The notes below the pieces were generated by a model that was given only the letters and a program-made list of their open reading frames with translations, had not been told where the DNA came from and searched no databases. DNA of 64,000 nt, taken from assembly GCF_018860635.1 (NCBI RefSeq), contig NZ_JAHKPT010000025.1:291867-355866 (forward strand), in the 5' to 3' direction. The translations under genes and the position numbers were made by a program. The first letter of the stretch is position 1; each line of letters begins with the position of its first letter. This DNA is from Aliiglaciecola lipolytica. GTDB lineage: Bacteria; Pseudomonadota; Gammaproteobacteria; Enterobacterales; Alteromonadaceae. This document shows positions 41,001 to 50,346 of the stretch, piece after piece.

Positions 41001-41880
41001 TGGTGCGATTGTTGGTGTTCAACCTTTTGGCGGCAGAGGACTGTCCGGCACTGGACCTAAAGCAGGTGGCCCTAATTATCTACCTAGATTGATGATCGAA
41101 AAAGCCACTCCGTTGAAGAGTGAAGTCAAAGATGAATTACAAATTCAACAAGTTTTTGAAGCATCAGGGATTGATGAAAGCGGTGCGCTGAAAATAATGA
41201 ATAATGCCGCAGAGGCAGAATTTGATTGGCGTTCGACTAATCTTACTTCTCGTATTTCTTGGGTTCGACAGCTACTTGCTAAGCTAGCAAGAGTCGATAT
41301 TCTCGATGATTTGGCTGAAGATTTAGATCAAACTTTAGCGGTTTCTAGAGCTCAACTGATTAAAATTCAAAAAATGCTCAAAGCGCCTACTGAGTTGCCA
41401 GGACCAACAGGTGAATCCAATACCCTCTATCTAGAACCAAGAGGAGTGCTGTTATGTTATGCCGATGAGCAGGTAACATTTGAATATTGGGCATTATCTA
41501 TTGTAACTGCGTTGGCTACAGGTAACGTAGTAATCGCGGTTGTTTCTGATTTGTTTTACGATGAAGCCACCGAATTCGTTAACAAATGGCGTTCAATTGG
41601 CGCACCAGAAGCGGTACTTCAGGTAGCTAAATTATCCCATTTGCAAGCGCTATTAGATGCGCCGCAACTTGCCGGTGTGGTAATAGATAGTCAAAGTCAT
41701 AGCAAGGCGTATTTGGCGCAAAAATTGGCTCAGCGTGAAGGCGCTATTTTACCTGTCATCACTTCTGAGTATTCTGACAATCTTATTCAACGGTTATTAA
41801 CTGAAAAAACCATTAGTATCGATACCACTGCATCTGGCGGTAACACTAAGCTAATGACCTTAGAAGAGTCAGATGATTAA
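38080..41880 (+). CDS. putA: bifunctional proline dehydrogenase / L-glutamate gamma-semialdehyde dehydrogenase PutA
   Basis: PutA oxidises proline to glutamate in two steps. The proline dehydrogenase barrel (about 180-490) has EEADRLDISLDIIE and RLVKGAYWDTEIKNAQ near 350. The aldehyde dehydrogenase domain (about 570-1040) has GVVLCISPWNFPLAIFLGQ, FTGSTQTG, AETGGQN and catalytic Cys near 816 in SAGQRCSALR. A C-terminal ALDH-superfamily extension follows. At 1266 aa it lacks the 50-residue ribbon-helix-helix domain that lets E. coli PutA repress its own gene, so it is probably not an autorepressor. It is monocistronic, ended by a clear terminator. Confidence 0.97.
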   Translation: MLFQGNLVTSCPIRQKIRDFYRIDENLAVDHILPDAEVSVGARSRAWERARKMVLRIRREQEGHGGVDALLNEYSLSTAEGVVLMCLAEALLRVPDKKSQDALIRDKLSKGAWSSHLGTSDSIFVNASSWGLLLTGNMVSYTDHRKRNSIGLLKKTLGKMGEPVIRKAMNIAMKVMGKQFVMGENIDDALKRAAEKEQQGYVYSYDMLGEGARTAKDAQAYYDAYEEAIHAIGKAANKKGPKRSPGISVKLSAIHPRYEFTNREEVLEVIPKLLKQLCMLCKDYDIGLTVDAEEADRLDISLDIIEKVFSDPDLGDWSGFGLAVQAYQKRSLYVLDWLRDLTLKTGRTMMVRLVKGAYWDTEIKNAQQAGLEHFPVFTRKSSTDVSYHACANRLLAYKDTIYPQFATHNAYTASVILELAGDDKEGFEFQCLHGMGDSLYDQIVVEEKVQCRVYAPVGEHEDLLAYLVRRLLENGANSSFVNAIVDDSKPVEDLLEDPVEKTQRLKFKYNQQILKPIDLYGAERANSKGLDLTDINHIAPLKLALDRWQSENYVAQPEENETIHVVRNPAKQDEAIGHLVYDSPEQIKHKLELAERAFQKWSNTPVETRAEILRRTADALERNSDELMALCLKEAGKIAQDAIDEIREAVDFCRYYAARAEELSEDNRLSPRGVVLCISPWNFPLAIFLGQVVAALVTGNTVLAKPAEQTSLIAIRAVELMENVGLPKGTLQTLVNKGPVIGDVLLPDSRIKAVIFTGSTQTGSLIAKELANRGTEQVPLIAETGGQNCMIVDSTALPEQVIDDVIASGFQSAGQRCSALRVLFLQEDIADTIIEMLIGAMQELRVGDPSMLSTDIGPVIDQKALNSLQQHVIDMQGKAKLLYDAPLPEDCKNGFYFTPKLYEIDNIDVLTREVFGPCVHIVRFKEKDTLNVIQQINGTGFGLTMGVHSRIDEKAMELGRLSRAGNVYINRNMIGAIVGVQPFGGRGLSGTGPKAGGPNYLPRLMIEKATPLKSEVKDELQIQQVFEASGIDESGALKIMNNAAEAEFDWRSTNLTSRISWVRQLLAKLARVDILDDLAEDLDQTLAVSRAQLIKIQKMLKAPTELPGPTGESNTLYLEPRGVLLCYADEQVTFEYWALSIVTALATGNVVIAVVSDLFYDEATEFVNKWRSIGAPEAVLQVAKLSHLQALLDAPQLAGVVIDSQSHSKAYLAQKLAQREGAILPVITSEYSDNLIQRLLTEKTISIDTTASGGNTKLMTLEESDD

Positions 41881-41917
41881 TTTGCTATTTGCGGCATAAT
41901 TATCACAAAAAACAATG

Positions 41918-41963
41918 AACCCAAACCTGTGAGCCCTGTCTCACAGGTTTTCTGGGTTATTTT
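41918..41963 (+). terminator. putA terminator
   Basis: A 10-bp stem AACCTGTGAG/CTCACAGGTT (41924-41933 with 41940-41949) is extended by outer AACCC/GGGTT (41918-41922 with 41954-41958) and followed by ATTTTTA. Confidence 0.85.
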
Positions 41964-42073
41964 TACTCAGTTAATGCATTTTTAGCTTGGCTGCTATATT
42001 CACTCTAGTGACAGCCTAGTTTGTGTGATTGCACTTTCAATCGAAAATTATTATTCATACAAGGAGTTTGCAC

Positions 42074-42577
42074 GTGTTTGTTTTCGCAAAATTATTGAAG
42101 GCCTTACATTCAGATGCCGGCCCTTGGTCCCTAGCCTTTGGCATTATGTTAGGAATGATTTTCGGTCTAACCCCACTGATTAAACTGCACAATCTGATCA
42201 TTTTATTTGTGGTGTTATTTTGTCGAGTCAACCTTTCCACATTTATCCTTTCCTGGGGCGTGTTTTCAGCATTAGCGCTAATACTCGATCCGATGATGAT
42301 GAACATCGGCGAAGCCATTTTAACCAGCGAAAATTTACAGAGCATATGGACGAGTTTTTATAACACTGGATTTGGCCGGCTAAGTCAGTTCTACAACACC
42401 TTGACCATGGGCAGTCTGGCGCTGAGTTTGGCATTATCACCTTTGGTACTTATTGTGAGTCGTATATTAGTCGTCAAATACCGTGAACACTTTTTAGCAT
42501 GGGTCGAACAATGGCGAATATTACAAATCATCAAAGGTAGCCGTGTGTATCAAATGTATCAGCGCTTTGGAGGTTAA
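42074..42577 (+). CDS. TIGR03546 family membrane protein
   Basis: GTG at 42074 has a perfect AAGGAG at 42061-42066 with 7 bp spacing, so I prefer it over an in-frame ATG 45 bp upstream; the product is 167 aa. It has three or four hydrophobic segments with a Gly/Phe-rich turn (GIMLGMIFGLTPLIKLHN). It always seems to pair with the next gene, as here with a 2-bp gap. Found in marine gammaproteobacteria; function unknown. Confidence 0.82.
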   Translation: MFVFAKLLKALHSDAGPWSLAFGIMLGMIFGLTPLIKLHNLIILFVVLFCRVNLSTFILSWGVFSALALILDPMMMNIGEAILTSENLQSIWTSFYNTGFGRLSQFYNTLTMGSLALSLALSPLVLIVSRILVVKYREHFLAWVEQWRILQIIKGSRVYQMYQRFGG

Positions 42578-42579
42578 TC

Positions 42580-44325
42580 ATGAATAAAATTATTCGTTGG
42601 CAAGGACTGGTAGGCTTTATAGCGATAGTAGGCTTAATAAGCGCTATTTTGATTCTTTTTTTAGATACATGGATAAAACTGGCAACGACCATTGGTTTGG
42701 AAGAAGTCACAGGTGCAGAAGTGAATATCGAATCTGTATCTCACAGCTTTTCGCCATTTGGGGTTACTTTTGAAAATATACAATTAACCGATCCGAATCA
42801 ACCTACTCATAACCAAGTTCAAGCAGACAAACTAACCGCACAAATCGAGTTAGCGCCGCTGTTATTAAACAAAATTATCATCGACGATATGACTATCTCT
42901 GGAGTGGCTTTTAGTCAACCACGAGAAACTGAAGGTAGTGTTTATAACGTTTCACGTATTGAAGCGGGAGCCAAATCGATTGTTGATCCGCAAAATATTC
43001 CCAGTGTCGACGAAATATTAGCCCGTTCACCTTTGAAAACAGACAAAGCCATAGAAGAAGTTCAGAACTCATACGCTCTACACAGTGAAAACGTAAAAGC
43101 AAAATATGCTGAACTTCCTAGTAAAGAGAAACTTCAAGATTACAAAACTGAAATAGAGTCTCTTACCCAAACAGATTATAAAGATCCAATTAAACTTGCT
43201 GCCGCTAAAAAACAATTCGATGCCCTACGGGAAGAAATCAACCTAGATAAACAAAAGATTGAGGCCTTCAACGAGGCAGTAAAAGCTGCACAAAAAGATT
43301 TATCTCCCAAGTTAGCCGAACTGAAATCTGCTCCAGGACAAGATTATAAGCAATTGCAAAATTTGATTGCCGGTGACCAAGGCGCAATTCAAGACGTTAC
43401 TCGAATGATCCTTGGCGATAAAGCCGCCGTTTGGAGCAACTATCTATTAAGTGCATACCAAATCGCGGCGCCATTAATGGGCAATGCTCAAAGCGAACAG
43501 CAGCAACAGCGCGCCGAAGGTAAGTGGATTGAATTTGCTGATGCCGCTGAACTCCCAGACATCTGGGTTAAAAAAGCAGACATTTCCCTTACATGGCAAC
43601 AAGAAACCATTGCTTCTAAATGGTTAAACATCACCCACCAACATAACAGAATAGGCCAACCAACTACTTTTAAGATTGATTCAAGCACGAGTTCGTTATG
43701 GCAATCGTTGAAAGTAGACGGAGATTTTGAATTTTCAGATCTCGGTATGGTTGCACGTCAGGAGTGGGATCTGAAAGGCATTAAACTGCAGGAAATTGCG
43801 CTGCTAGAAGAACAAAAGCTATCAACCAAAGTTGAAAGTGCGTTAATGGGCAGTAGCGGTAATTTAGCCGTTGCCAATGGCATAATGAAAGGCACGGGTA
43901 ACATTGACTTCAAGCAATTGAGCATGGCCGCAACAGGCACCAATAACCTAACAAAAGTGATCGCAGAAACCCTAACCGGCTTGAGCAACCTTAACATTAA
44001 TACCAAGATTGCTGGCAGTTTCGAGCATCCCGATGTTTCCTTTAGTTCCGATTTAGATCAGCAAATTGGCAAAACCATGTTAACCAACCTGACTGCTGAT
44101 CAAACCTCTAAACTAGGAGAATTGCGCACTAAACTTGATAGTAAAGCGCAAAATGTTTTAGGCGACAAAAACGCCCAATTAACTCAATGGATTGATTGGC
44201 AGAGTGTGGCGGATGGCGATTTGGGCAGCATGGAAGAAATGTTAAACGCGCAGTTTAATAACGTCCTTGAAAAACAAAAAGATAAGCTCAAAGATAAACT
44301 AAAAGATAAATTATTCGGCAACTAG
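42580..44325 (+). CDS. TIGR03545 family protein
   Basis: The 581-residue product has one N-terminal membrane anchor (residues 8-30), then an AsmA/DUF748-like periplasmic part (LEEVTGAEVNIESVSHSFSP, FENIQLTDP). A central helical coiled region rich in Lys/Gln/Ala spans about 170-260, and a repetitive Asp/Lys/Leu tail (KDKLKDKLKDKLFGN) ends it. The fold suggests a bridge-like envelope protein, but no function is established. It follows TIGR03546 by 2 bp, so the two form an operon. Confidence 0.82.
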   Translation: MNKIIRWQGLVGFIAIVGLISAILILFLDTWIKLATTIGLEEVTGAEVNIESVSHSFSPFGVTFENIQLTDPNQPTHNQVQADKLTAQIELAPLLLNKIIIDDMTISGVAFSQPRETEGSVYNVSRIEAGAKSIVDPQNIPSVDEILARSPLKTDKAIEEVQNSYALHSENVKAKYAELPSKEKLQDYKTEIESLTQTDYKDPIKLAAAKKQFDALREEINLDKQKIEAFNEAVKAAQKDLSPKLAELKSAPGQDYKQLQNLIAGDQGAIQDVTRMILGDKAAVWSNYLLSAYQIAAPLMGNAQSEQQQQRAEGKWIEFADAAELPDIWVKKADISLTWQQETIASKWLNITHQHNRIGQPTTFKIDSSTSSLWQSLKVDGDFEFSDLGMVARQEWDLKGIKLQEIALLEEQKLSTKVESALMGSSGNLAVANGIMKGTGNIDFKQLSMAATGTNNLTKVIAETLTGLSNLNINTKIAGSFEHPDVSFSSDLDQQIGKTMLTNLTADQTSKLGELRTKLDSKAQNVLGDKNAQLTQWIDWQSVADGDLGSMEEMLNAQFNNVLEKQKDKLKDKLKDKLFGN

Positions 44326-44413
44326 TTATCATTCCATGGTGGGTTAGTGCTGGCTTTGGCTGTGGATTCTCGGCATAATATTGACATTATTGCAGTGGCG
44401 AGGGCAGACAAAT

Positions 44414-44692
44414 ATGAAATGGATCACGTTAATTCTCGTGAGTTTATGTTTATTACTGCAATATCGTCTTTGGTTCGGTAAAAACAGTATTCCCGATTAT
44501 ATTGAAATTAAACAGTTAGTCGAAGAACAACAAGCCAGAAATGCTGATTTAATCCAGCGCAACAATTTGCTTTTAGCCGACATTCACGACCTTAAAATAG
44601 GTGTAGATGCGATGGAAGAGCGGGCCAGAAATGAGCTAGGATTGATTAAACAAGGTGAGACATTTTACCGCATTCTGCCAGCTCAAGATTAA
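44414..44692 (+). CDS. ftsB: cell division protein FtsB
   Basis: FtsB is a bitopic divisome protein that binds FtsL and FtsQ. The start at 44414 ([22 protein letters not shown]) gives 92 aa, close to E. coli's 103. A single membrane segment comes first, then a coiled coil (about 28-68: [20 protein letters not shown]) and the conserved [20 protein letters not shown]. It is followed after 119 bp by ispD, the conserved ftsB-ispD-ispF order. Confidence 0.93.
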   Translation: MKWITLILVSLCLLLQYRLWFGKNSIPDYIEIKQLVEEQQARNADLIQRNNLLLADIHDLKIGVDAMEERARNELGLIKQGETFYRILPAQD

Positions 44693-44746
44693 ATGAGTTA
44701 AAGCAAAGCTGCCGACTCTAATTTATTGAAAATATAAAATTTGTTG

Positions 44747-44775
44747 GTTTGAAATCTACATAATAGATTTCAAAC
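44747..44775. repeat. 12-bp perfect inverted repeat between ftsB and ispD
   Basis: GTTTGAAATCTA (44747-44758), a 5-bp spacer, then TAGATTTCAAAC (44764-44775). It ends 36 bp before the ispD start. There is no T-run after it, so it may be a protein-binding site or an RNA hairpin between ftsB and ispD. Confidence 0.75.
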
Positions 44776-44811
44776 TAGTGCGAACTTAAACTGCAAACGA
44801 CTTATGAATCC

Positions 44812-45510
44812 ATGACTCAACATTTCCCCAGTTTTAGCGTAATTGTTCCTGCAGCAGGAGTCGGTAAACGCATGCAGGCAGACAAACCCAAGCAGTATTT
44901 GAAAATTGGCGATAAAACTGTGTTGGAACACACTGTTGAAAAGTTAATTACCCATCCTAGAGTCTCCCATATTGTTATCGCACTGGATCCGCAGGATCCT
45001 TATTTTGACTTGCTACCCTTAAGTCAGCAAGAATGGATAACGAGAGTGGACGGAGGTTCAGAGCGTGCAGATTCAGTGTTGGCCGGTTTACGCGCAGTCA
45101 ATAATGCAGATTGGATTGCCGTTCACGATGCCGCTCGCCCTTGTGTAAGTCATGCTGATTTGGACCAACTTTTCAGTCTTTACGAGAAGAATAATGGTGG
45201 AGGCATACTCGCGAATACGGTTAAAGATACGATGAAACGTGCTCAACAAGCGCATCCAAATCGTGTCGCTAAAACCGTCGATAGAGATGGGCTATGGCAT
45301 GCTTTAACACCGCAGTTTTTTGCACTTAAGCAACTTAGACAATCACTCACTGAAGCACTAGAGCAAGGTGTGACTATCACCGATGAAGCGTCGGCGATGG
45401 AATGGGCTGGATGGCCGGTTAATTTAGTTGAGGGAAGCGAACGCAATATTAAAATAACCCGTCCCAATGATTTAGCATTGGCGAGGTTTTATTTATCTCA
45501 GGAAAAATAG
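44812..45510 (+). CDS. ispD: 2-C-methyl-D-erythritol 4-phosphate cytidylyltransferase IspD
   Basis: Third enzyme of the MEP isoprenoid pathway; it joins MEP to CTP. The CTP-binding loop [19 protein letters not shown] is at about 10-28, with HDAARPCV near 105 and the C-terminal RPNDLALA. 232 aa (236 in E. coli). ispF starts 2 bp downstream. IspB at 60 kb uses products of this pathway for quinone side chains. Confidence 0.97.
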   Translation: MTQHFPSFSVIVPAAGVGKRMQADKPKQYLKIGDKTVLEHTVEKLITHPRVSHIVIALDPQDPYFDLLPLSQQEWITRVDGGSERADSVLAGLRAVNNADWIAVHDAARPCVSHADLDQLFSLYEKNNGGGILANTVKDTMKRAQQAHPNRVAKTVDRDGLWHALTPQFFALKQLRQSLTEALEQGVTITDEASAMEWAGWPVNLVEGSERNIKITRPNDLALARFYLSQEK

Positions 45511-45512
45511 CA

Positions 45513-45992
45513 ATGCGAATTGGTCATGGTTACGACGTACATAAATTTGGTGGTGAAGGCCCCATAGTCATTTGTGGTGAATTCATCGATTATGAAATGG
45601 GCTTGGTCGCACACTCCGACGGTGATGTTGCGCTACACGCTTTGTGTGATGCTTTATTAGGGGCCTGCGCCTTAGGTGATATTGGCAAGCATTTCCCCGA
45701 CACAGACTCAGCTTATGCAGGTGCAGATAGCCGAGAATTACTAAAACATGTATATGACCTGATTCGCCAAAAAGGCTATCAATTGGCTAATTTAGATATG
45801 ACGATTGTGGCACAAGCACCCAAAATGGCGCCGCATATTTCCGCCATGAGGCAGAATATTTGTAGCGATTTGCAAGTGGATATTGAACAAGTGAATGTGA
45901 AAGCCACAACCACTGAAAAACTCGGGTTTGCTGGTCGAAAAGAAGGCATAGCCTGCCACGCTGTAGTGTTATTGCAAGTAGCCAATACATGA
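45513..45992 (+). CDS. ispF: 2-C-methyl-D-erythritol 2,4-cyclodiphosphate synthase IspF
   Basis: It cyclises CDP-ME 2-phosphate in the MEP pathway. Metal ligands are in [10 protein letters not shown] (D8, H10) and the later [19 protein letters not shown] (His). [13 protein letters not shown] is conserved. 159 aa, the family length. Its TGA overlaps the truD ATG (ATGA). Confidence 0.97.
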   Translation: MRIGHGYDVHKFGGEGPIVICGEFIDYEMGLVAHSDGDVALHALCDALLGACALGDIGKHFPDTDSAYAGADSRELLKHVYDLIRQKGYQLANLDMTIVAQAPKMAPHISAMRQNICSDLQVDIEQVNVKATTTEKLGFAGRKEGIACHAVVLLQVANT

Positions 45993-47038
45993 TTGCTTTG
46001 GGCACTGAGCACTGGCTGCATCAACAATCGGCGCCAACCGCATCGGGTACAATTAAATCGAGTTTCGCTGATTTTGTAGTACGTGAAGAACTCGGATACG
46101 AACTGACAGGTGAAGGTGAGCATATTCATTTGTGGGTGCAAAAAGAAGGTTTAAACACCGCTTTTGTCGCGGAACAGTTAGCCAAATTTTGCGGTCTTCC
46201 TTTGCGCGCTATTACTTATGCTGGGCGCAAAGACAAACACGCATTAACCCAGCAATGGTTCGGTGTTCACGCCCCTGGGAAACAAACCTTTGAATGGCAA
46301 GACTTACAATTAGATGGTTTGCGTATCATTGAATCTCAACGACACAACAAGAAGCTGCGAGTTGGGGCGTTAACAGGTAATCGCTTTGAACTAGTTGTAC
46401 GCGAGATAACAGATACTTCACAGTTAACCCAAAGATTAGAGTATATTCAGCAAAATGGTGTACCGAATTATTTTGGCGCCCAGCGTTTTGGTGAATCTCG
46501 CCATCATCAGGCGGGGGGAAATTTATTACTAGCACAAACGATGCTAAACGGTGAAACCATTCGCAATCGAAATAAGCGCTCAATGGCAATTTCAGCGTTA
46601 CGTTCTTGGTTATTCAACGAATTTATACACCAACGGTTATTGCAAAAAACCTATGCTACACCACTACCTGGCGAGGCCTGTATTTTAACTGGCAGCAATA
46701 GTTTTTTTATTGCCCAACAAATAGATCTCGAGACGCGGTTGCGCTTAGAAAAAAATGATATTGTATTATCTGCGCCAATGTGGGGAACCGGTGAGCTAAC
46801 CACCGAAGGTCAAGTAAAAGAATTTGAGCAACAAGTCGCAAAGCAACAACTCAACGTATGTCAATTACTTGCGGCATTGGGCTTAAAACAGGAGCGTCGA
46901 GCTATTTGCTTGAAACCACAAAATTTACAGTGGCAAATTAGCTCAGATACGCTGAATATACAATTTTCGTTGCCTGCAGGATGCTTTGCAACGTCAGTAT
47001 TAAGAGAGTTAATAAATGCAAATACTGCTGAGCAATGA
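45989..47038 (+). CDS. truD: tRNA pseudouridine(13) synthase TruD
   Basis: TruD makes pseudouridine 13 in tRNA(Glu). Visible motifs: [26 protein letters not shown], the catalytic region [17 protein letters not shown] (Asp nucleophile near residue 80), and [12 protein letters not shown]. 349 aa, as in E. coli. surE begins inside its last codons (22-bp overlap), the conserved enteric order. Confidence 0.96.
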   Translation: MIALGTEHWLHQQSAPTASGTIKSSFADFVVREELGYELTGEGEHIHLWVQKEGLNTAFVAEQLAKFCGLPLRAITYAGRKDKHALTQQWFGVHAPGKQTFEWQDLQLDGLRIIESQRHNKKLRVGALTGNRFELVVREITDTSQLTQRLEYIQQNGVPNYFGAQRFGESRHHQAGGNLLLAQTMLNGETIRNRNKRSMAISALRSWLFNEFIHQRLLQKTYATPLPGEACILTGSNSFFIAQQIDLETRLRLEKNDIVLSAPMWGTGELTTEGQVKEFEQQVAKQQLNVCQLLAALGLKQERRAICLKPQNLQWQISSDTLNIQFSLPAGCFATSVLRELINANTAEQ

Positions 47039-47768
47039 TGATGGTTTTTTTGCCGAAGGCTTAGAAACCTTATACGCCCATTTAAGTGAACTCTATGATG
47101 TAACAGTGATCGCGCCGGAGGAAAATTGCAGCGCTTTTAGTAATGCCCTATCGATACGAAAACCGTTGCGAATCGAAAAACAAAATAACGGATTTTACGC
47201 AGTTAACGGAACACCTTCTGACTGTGTGCATTTGGGCATAAACCAGTTTCTAGCAAAAGACCCCACCTTGGTTGTTTCTGGGATCAACCATGGCCCCAAT
47301 TTAGGTGATGACGTTATCTATTCAGGCACAGTCGCGGCGGCAACAGAAGGGCGATTCATGGGTTTACCTGCTGTCGCAGTGTCACTAGCAAGTCACGAAT
47401 GTAAACACTTTGAAACAGCAGCCAAAGTAGTAGTAGAAATTATTCAGCGTTTGCACAAACATCCATTGCCGGCAGACCAAATTCTTAATATTAATGTACC
47501 CGATGTTCCCTACCAAGATCTGCAAGGCATCGAAGTGACTCGTCAAGGGCGTCGCCATCGGGCTGAAAGCATGGTAAAAGATAAAGACCCTCAGGGTCAG
47601 GACGTTTATTGGTATGGCGCAATAGGCCAAGAACAAGACGCAGGCCCGGGAACCGATTTTTACGCTGTGGCGCAGAACCGTTGCTCTGTTACTCCCTTGA
47701 GTGTAGATATGACAGCTTACAATAGTCTAAATGACATGAAAAAATGGTTAGATATAGAAATCACATAA
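47016..47768 (+). CDS. surE: 5'/3'-nucleotidase SurE
   Basis: SurE is a metal-dependent phosphatase of nucleotides and short polyphosphate needed for stationary-phase survival. The N-terminal [13 protein letters not shown] holds the metal-binding Asp pair, with later NGTPSDCVHLG and SGINHGPNLGDDVIYSGTVAAA. 250 aa (253 in E. coli). It overlaps truD and is followed by pcm after 26 bp. Confidence 0.97.
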   Translation: MQILLSNDDGFFAEGLETLYAHLSELYDVTVIAPEENCSAFSNALSIRKPLRIEKQNNGFYAVNGTPSDCVHLGINQFLAKDPTLVVSGINHGPNLGDDVIYSGTVAAATEGRFMGLPAVAVSLASHECKHFETAAKVVVEIIQRLHKHPLPADQILNINVPDVPYQDLQGIEVTRQGRRHRAESMVKDKDPQGQDVYWYGAIGQEQDAGPGTDFYAVAQNRCSVTPLSVDMTAYNSLNDMKKWLDIEIT

Positions 47769-47794
47769 CAATAAGATGAAGTACAAGGAATCAC

Positions 47795-48433
47795 ATGAAA
47801 CGCGCCACTAGAAAAGGTCAATCTTTAGCTCAATTGATACATGCTGAAGGTATACAGGAACAACGAGTATTGCAGGCCGTTGCCGCAACACCTCGAGAAT
47901 TGTTTCTGCCAGATGCATTGCATCATAAAGCCTATGAAAACACGGCATTACCGATTGGCCAAGGGCAAACCATTTCACAACCCTACATAGTCGCTAAAAT
48001 GACCGAACTTTTGCTTAGTTCTGATGCTCAAAACCATTCAGTATTAGAAATTGGCACAGGCTCAGGATATCAAACCGCTATTTTGGCGCAATTGTTCAAT
48101 AAAGTGTTTAGTGTTGAACGAATTAAAGCCTTACAGTTCCAAGCTAAACGCAGAATGAATCAATTGGATTTGCACAACGTATCGATGAAACATGGTGACG
48201 GCTGGAAAGGCTGGGCAAATAAAGGTCCTTTTGACGGAATTATCGTTACCGCAGCGGCTAGTCATATGCCGACGGAACTTTATCAACAACTGAATGATGG
48301 CGGCATGTTAGTGATTCCCGTTGGAACCGACGATCAAAAACTACATGTGGTCGTGCGTGATAAAGATGAGTTCAATACCACGATTGTGGAATCTGTGCGT
48401 TTTGTTCCACTCGTCGCCGGCGATATCATTTAA
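47795..48433 (+). CDS. pcm: protein-L-isoaspartate O-methyltransferase Pcm
   Basis: Pcm methylates isoaspartyl residues in aged proteins so that they can be repaired, using SAM. The SAM-binding [18 protein letters not shown] is near residue 80. The N-terminal [20 protein letters not shown] is a family hallmark. 212 aa. AAGGAA precedes the ATG by 5 bp. Confidence 0.97.
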   Translation: MKRATRKGQSLAQLIHAEGIQEQRVLQAVAATPRELFLPDALHHKAYENTALPIGQGQTISQPYIVAKMTELLLSSDAQNHSVLEIGTGSGYQTAILAQLFNKVFSVERIKALQFQAKRRMNQLDLHNVSMKHGDGWKGWANKGPFDGIIVTAAASHMPTELYQQLNDGGMLVIPVGTDDQKLHVVVRDKDEFNTTIVESVRFVPLVAGDII

Positions 48434-48462
48434 GGTTTGTCAATTACCAAGGAAGTAAATTA

Positions 48463-49404
48463 GTGAAACCAATTAGTAGAAACACTAAGCAGTTTGTTGG
48501 CCTAGGGTTAAAAGGTGCTCTGATGGGAGCTGCAGACGCTATTCCAGGCGTGTCTGGCGGAACTATCGCTTTTATGACAGGCATTTATGAAGAATTAATC
48601 TATTCTTTGAAGCAATGTGGACCTGAAGCGCTAAGCATCTTATTTAAACAAGGAATCTTAGCCGCTTGGCAACATATCAATGGCGCTTTTCTAGCGTGTG
48701 TTTTTGGTGGCATTCTAGTCAGCGTGATTAGCGCCTCACACCTTGTTATATTTTTACTCGATAGCTACCCTAGTTTACTCTGGTCATTTTTCTTTGGCTT
48801 AATTTTGGCCGCAGTTTGGTCGGTAGTGCGACATATCGACAAATGGCGTGCTAGCATATTAGTTGCTTTTCTTTGCGGGGCTATCTCGGCTTTTTACATC
48901 ACGACTATAACCCCAACACATGTTGAAGCTACCAGTCTTATGGTATTCCTATCAGGCATGATCGCAATTTGTGCAATGATACTTCCAGGCATATCGGGCA
49001 GCTTTATTCTATTATTGTTAGGCATGTACATGCCCATTCTTTCTGCCGTAAAGTCCTTTCAAATTGGTACCCTAGCCCTGTTTGCTGGCGGCTGTGTGGT
49101 TGGTCTATTGTCATTTTCTCGAGTTTTACACTGGATGTTTGAAAAACATAAAACGATGACATTGGCCTTACTTGGGGGCTTTATGTTAGGTTCTTTAAAC
49201 AAAGTATGGCCATGGAAACTAGTTGTGGAGAGCGTGGTCAATCGTCACGGAAAAGTTATTCCTTTAGTAGAGAACAACGTGTTACCCGCCACTTATGAGG
49301 CTGCCAGTGGACTACCAGCGCAACTGATACCTGCAATCTCTTTGATGCTTATCGGCGCTATTATGGTTGTTTTTCTAGAAAAGTTGGGGACCAAACCGGA
49401 TTAA
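48463..49404 (+). CDS. DUF368 membrane protein, putative undecaprenyl-phosphate translocase (PopT-like)
   Basis: GTG start with AAGGAAG upstream. The 313-residue protein has about eight hydrophobic segments. Near the N-terminus it has the family motif GAADAIPGVSGGTIAFMTGIYE, and a repeat of it, MILPGISGSFILLLLGMY, near 170, pointing to an inverted duplicate fold. DUF368 members (PopT) have been linked to recycling of undecaprenyl phosphate across the inner membrane. Its place between pcm and nlpD is an addition to the enteric order and fits a cell-envelope role. Confidence 0.85.
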   Translation: MKPISRNTKQFVGLGLKGALMGAADAIPGVSGGTIAFMTGIYEELIYSLKQCGPEALSILFKQGILAAWQHINGAFLACVFGGILVSVISASHLVIFLLDSYPSLLWSFFFGLILAAVWSVVRHIDKWRASILVAFLCGAISAFYITTITPTHVEATSLMVFLSGMIAICAMILPGISGSFILLLLGMYMPILSAVKSFQIGTLALFAGGCVVGLLSFSRVLHWMFEKHKTMTLALLGGFMLGSLNKVWPWKLVVESVVNRHGKVIPLVENNVLPATYEAASGLPAQLIPAISLMLIGAIMVVFLEKLGTKPD

Positions 49405-49409
49405 TTCAG

Positions 49410-50279
49410 ATGCAGAAGCTGGCGAGTTTATGGGCAAATAACATAAGGCGAGAACATTTCTCAGCGCTAGCTTTCATCTTACCTCTTAGTCTAACAATTG
49501 TCTTTGTATCCGCCTGCTCCAACCGCTCTACCCCTGCCCCAGTGATCGAACTCTACCAAGGGAAAGATTATCGCGACTTTGAAAAGAACGGATTCACAGG
49601 CAGCAAGTATATTGTCCAAAAAGGCGATACTTTATTTTCAATCGCTTGGTTTTCCGGAAATGACTACCGAGATATCGCCTCACAAAACAACATAAGAAAG
49701 CCCTATGCAATTTATCCAGGGCAAGAATTAGTCTTAAAAACGCCACCTAAAGCAGTTCAAAAAAGAGTAAATAAGCAACCTGGTCAGACCACCAAAACAA
49801 AAACAAACAGGACAGTTGACCCACCACGAAAGCAAGCGTATGGTGAAAGTAATAAAGATGTTAACAAACCTTACAAGCGGTCAGAAACCATTGAATTCCC
49901 TAGTAGAATAGAAAAATGGATTTGGCCTGCAAAAGGGAAATTAGCAACTAAATTTTCGCTTTCAGAGCAAGGCAGTCGGGGTATTGAAATCAGGGGTTCT
50001 AAAGGTGACCAAGTCGTTGCCGCCGCTGATGGCAAAGTTGTATACACTGGGAACGCTTTGAGAGGTTATGGTCAGTTGATCATAATTAAGCATTCTGAGT
50101 CTTTTTTGAGTGCTTATGCGCACAATGATGCTGTATTTGTAAAAGAACAACAGTGGATTAAGGCGGGGCAAAAAATAGCCTCCATGGGAAGTACAGGTAC
50201 CGACAAAGTTAAGCTTCGTTTTGAAGTTAGGTACAGGGGCAAGTCTGTTGACCCATTGAAGTATTTACCTAGTAGATAA
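49410..50279 (+). CDS. nlpD: NlpD-type lipoprotein, LysM and degenerate M23 domain
   Basis: NlpD activates the amidase AmiC for daughter-cell separation. The signal peptide ends in lipobox VSAC with Cys36, a client of Lgt. A LysM domain (YIVQKGDTLFSIAWFSG, about 69-115) binds peptidoglycan. A Lys/Thr/Pro-rich linker leads to an M23 domain (about 175-287) whose catalytic His positions are lost (RGIEIRG, LRFEVRY), so it is a regulator and not an enzyme. It is immediately upstream of rpoS; in relatives the main rpoS promoter lies inside nlpD. Confidence 0.92.
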   Translation: MQKLASLWANNIRREHFSALAFILPLSLTIVFVSACSNRSTPAPVIELYQGKDYRDFEKNGFTGSKYIVQKGDTLFSIAWFSGNDYRDIASQNNIRKPYAIYPGQELVLKTPPKAVQKRVNKQPGQTTKTKTNRTVDPPRKQAYGESNKDVNKPYKRSETIEFPSRIEKWIWPAKGKLATKFSLSEQGSRGIEIRGSKGDQVVAAADGKVVYTGNALRGYGQLIIIKHSESFLSAYAHNDAVFVKEQQWIKAGQKIASMGSTGTDKVKLRFEVRYRGKSVDPLKYLPSR

Positions 50280-50346
50280 TAACAATAAATAATAATTAGA
50301 AAGGCCTATAGGAGAAATGTGGACTAAATAAAATCTTTTAGGAGAA

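Noticed and set aside
42029-42073. Upstream ATG for the TIGR03546 gene
   Set aside because: The GTG at 42074 has a perfect AAGGAG at ideal spacing; the longer form would put the ribosome-binding site inside the gene.
49920-50276. NlpD M23 domain as an active peptidase
   Set aside because: The metal-binding His positions are replaced (RGIEIRG, LRFEVRY), so it is a degenerate activator domain.
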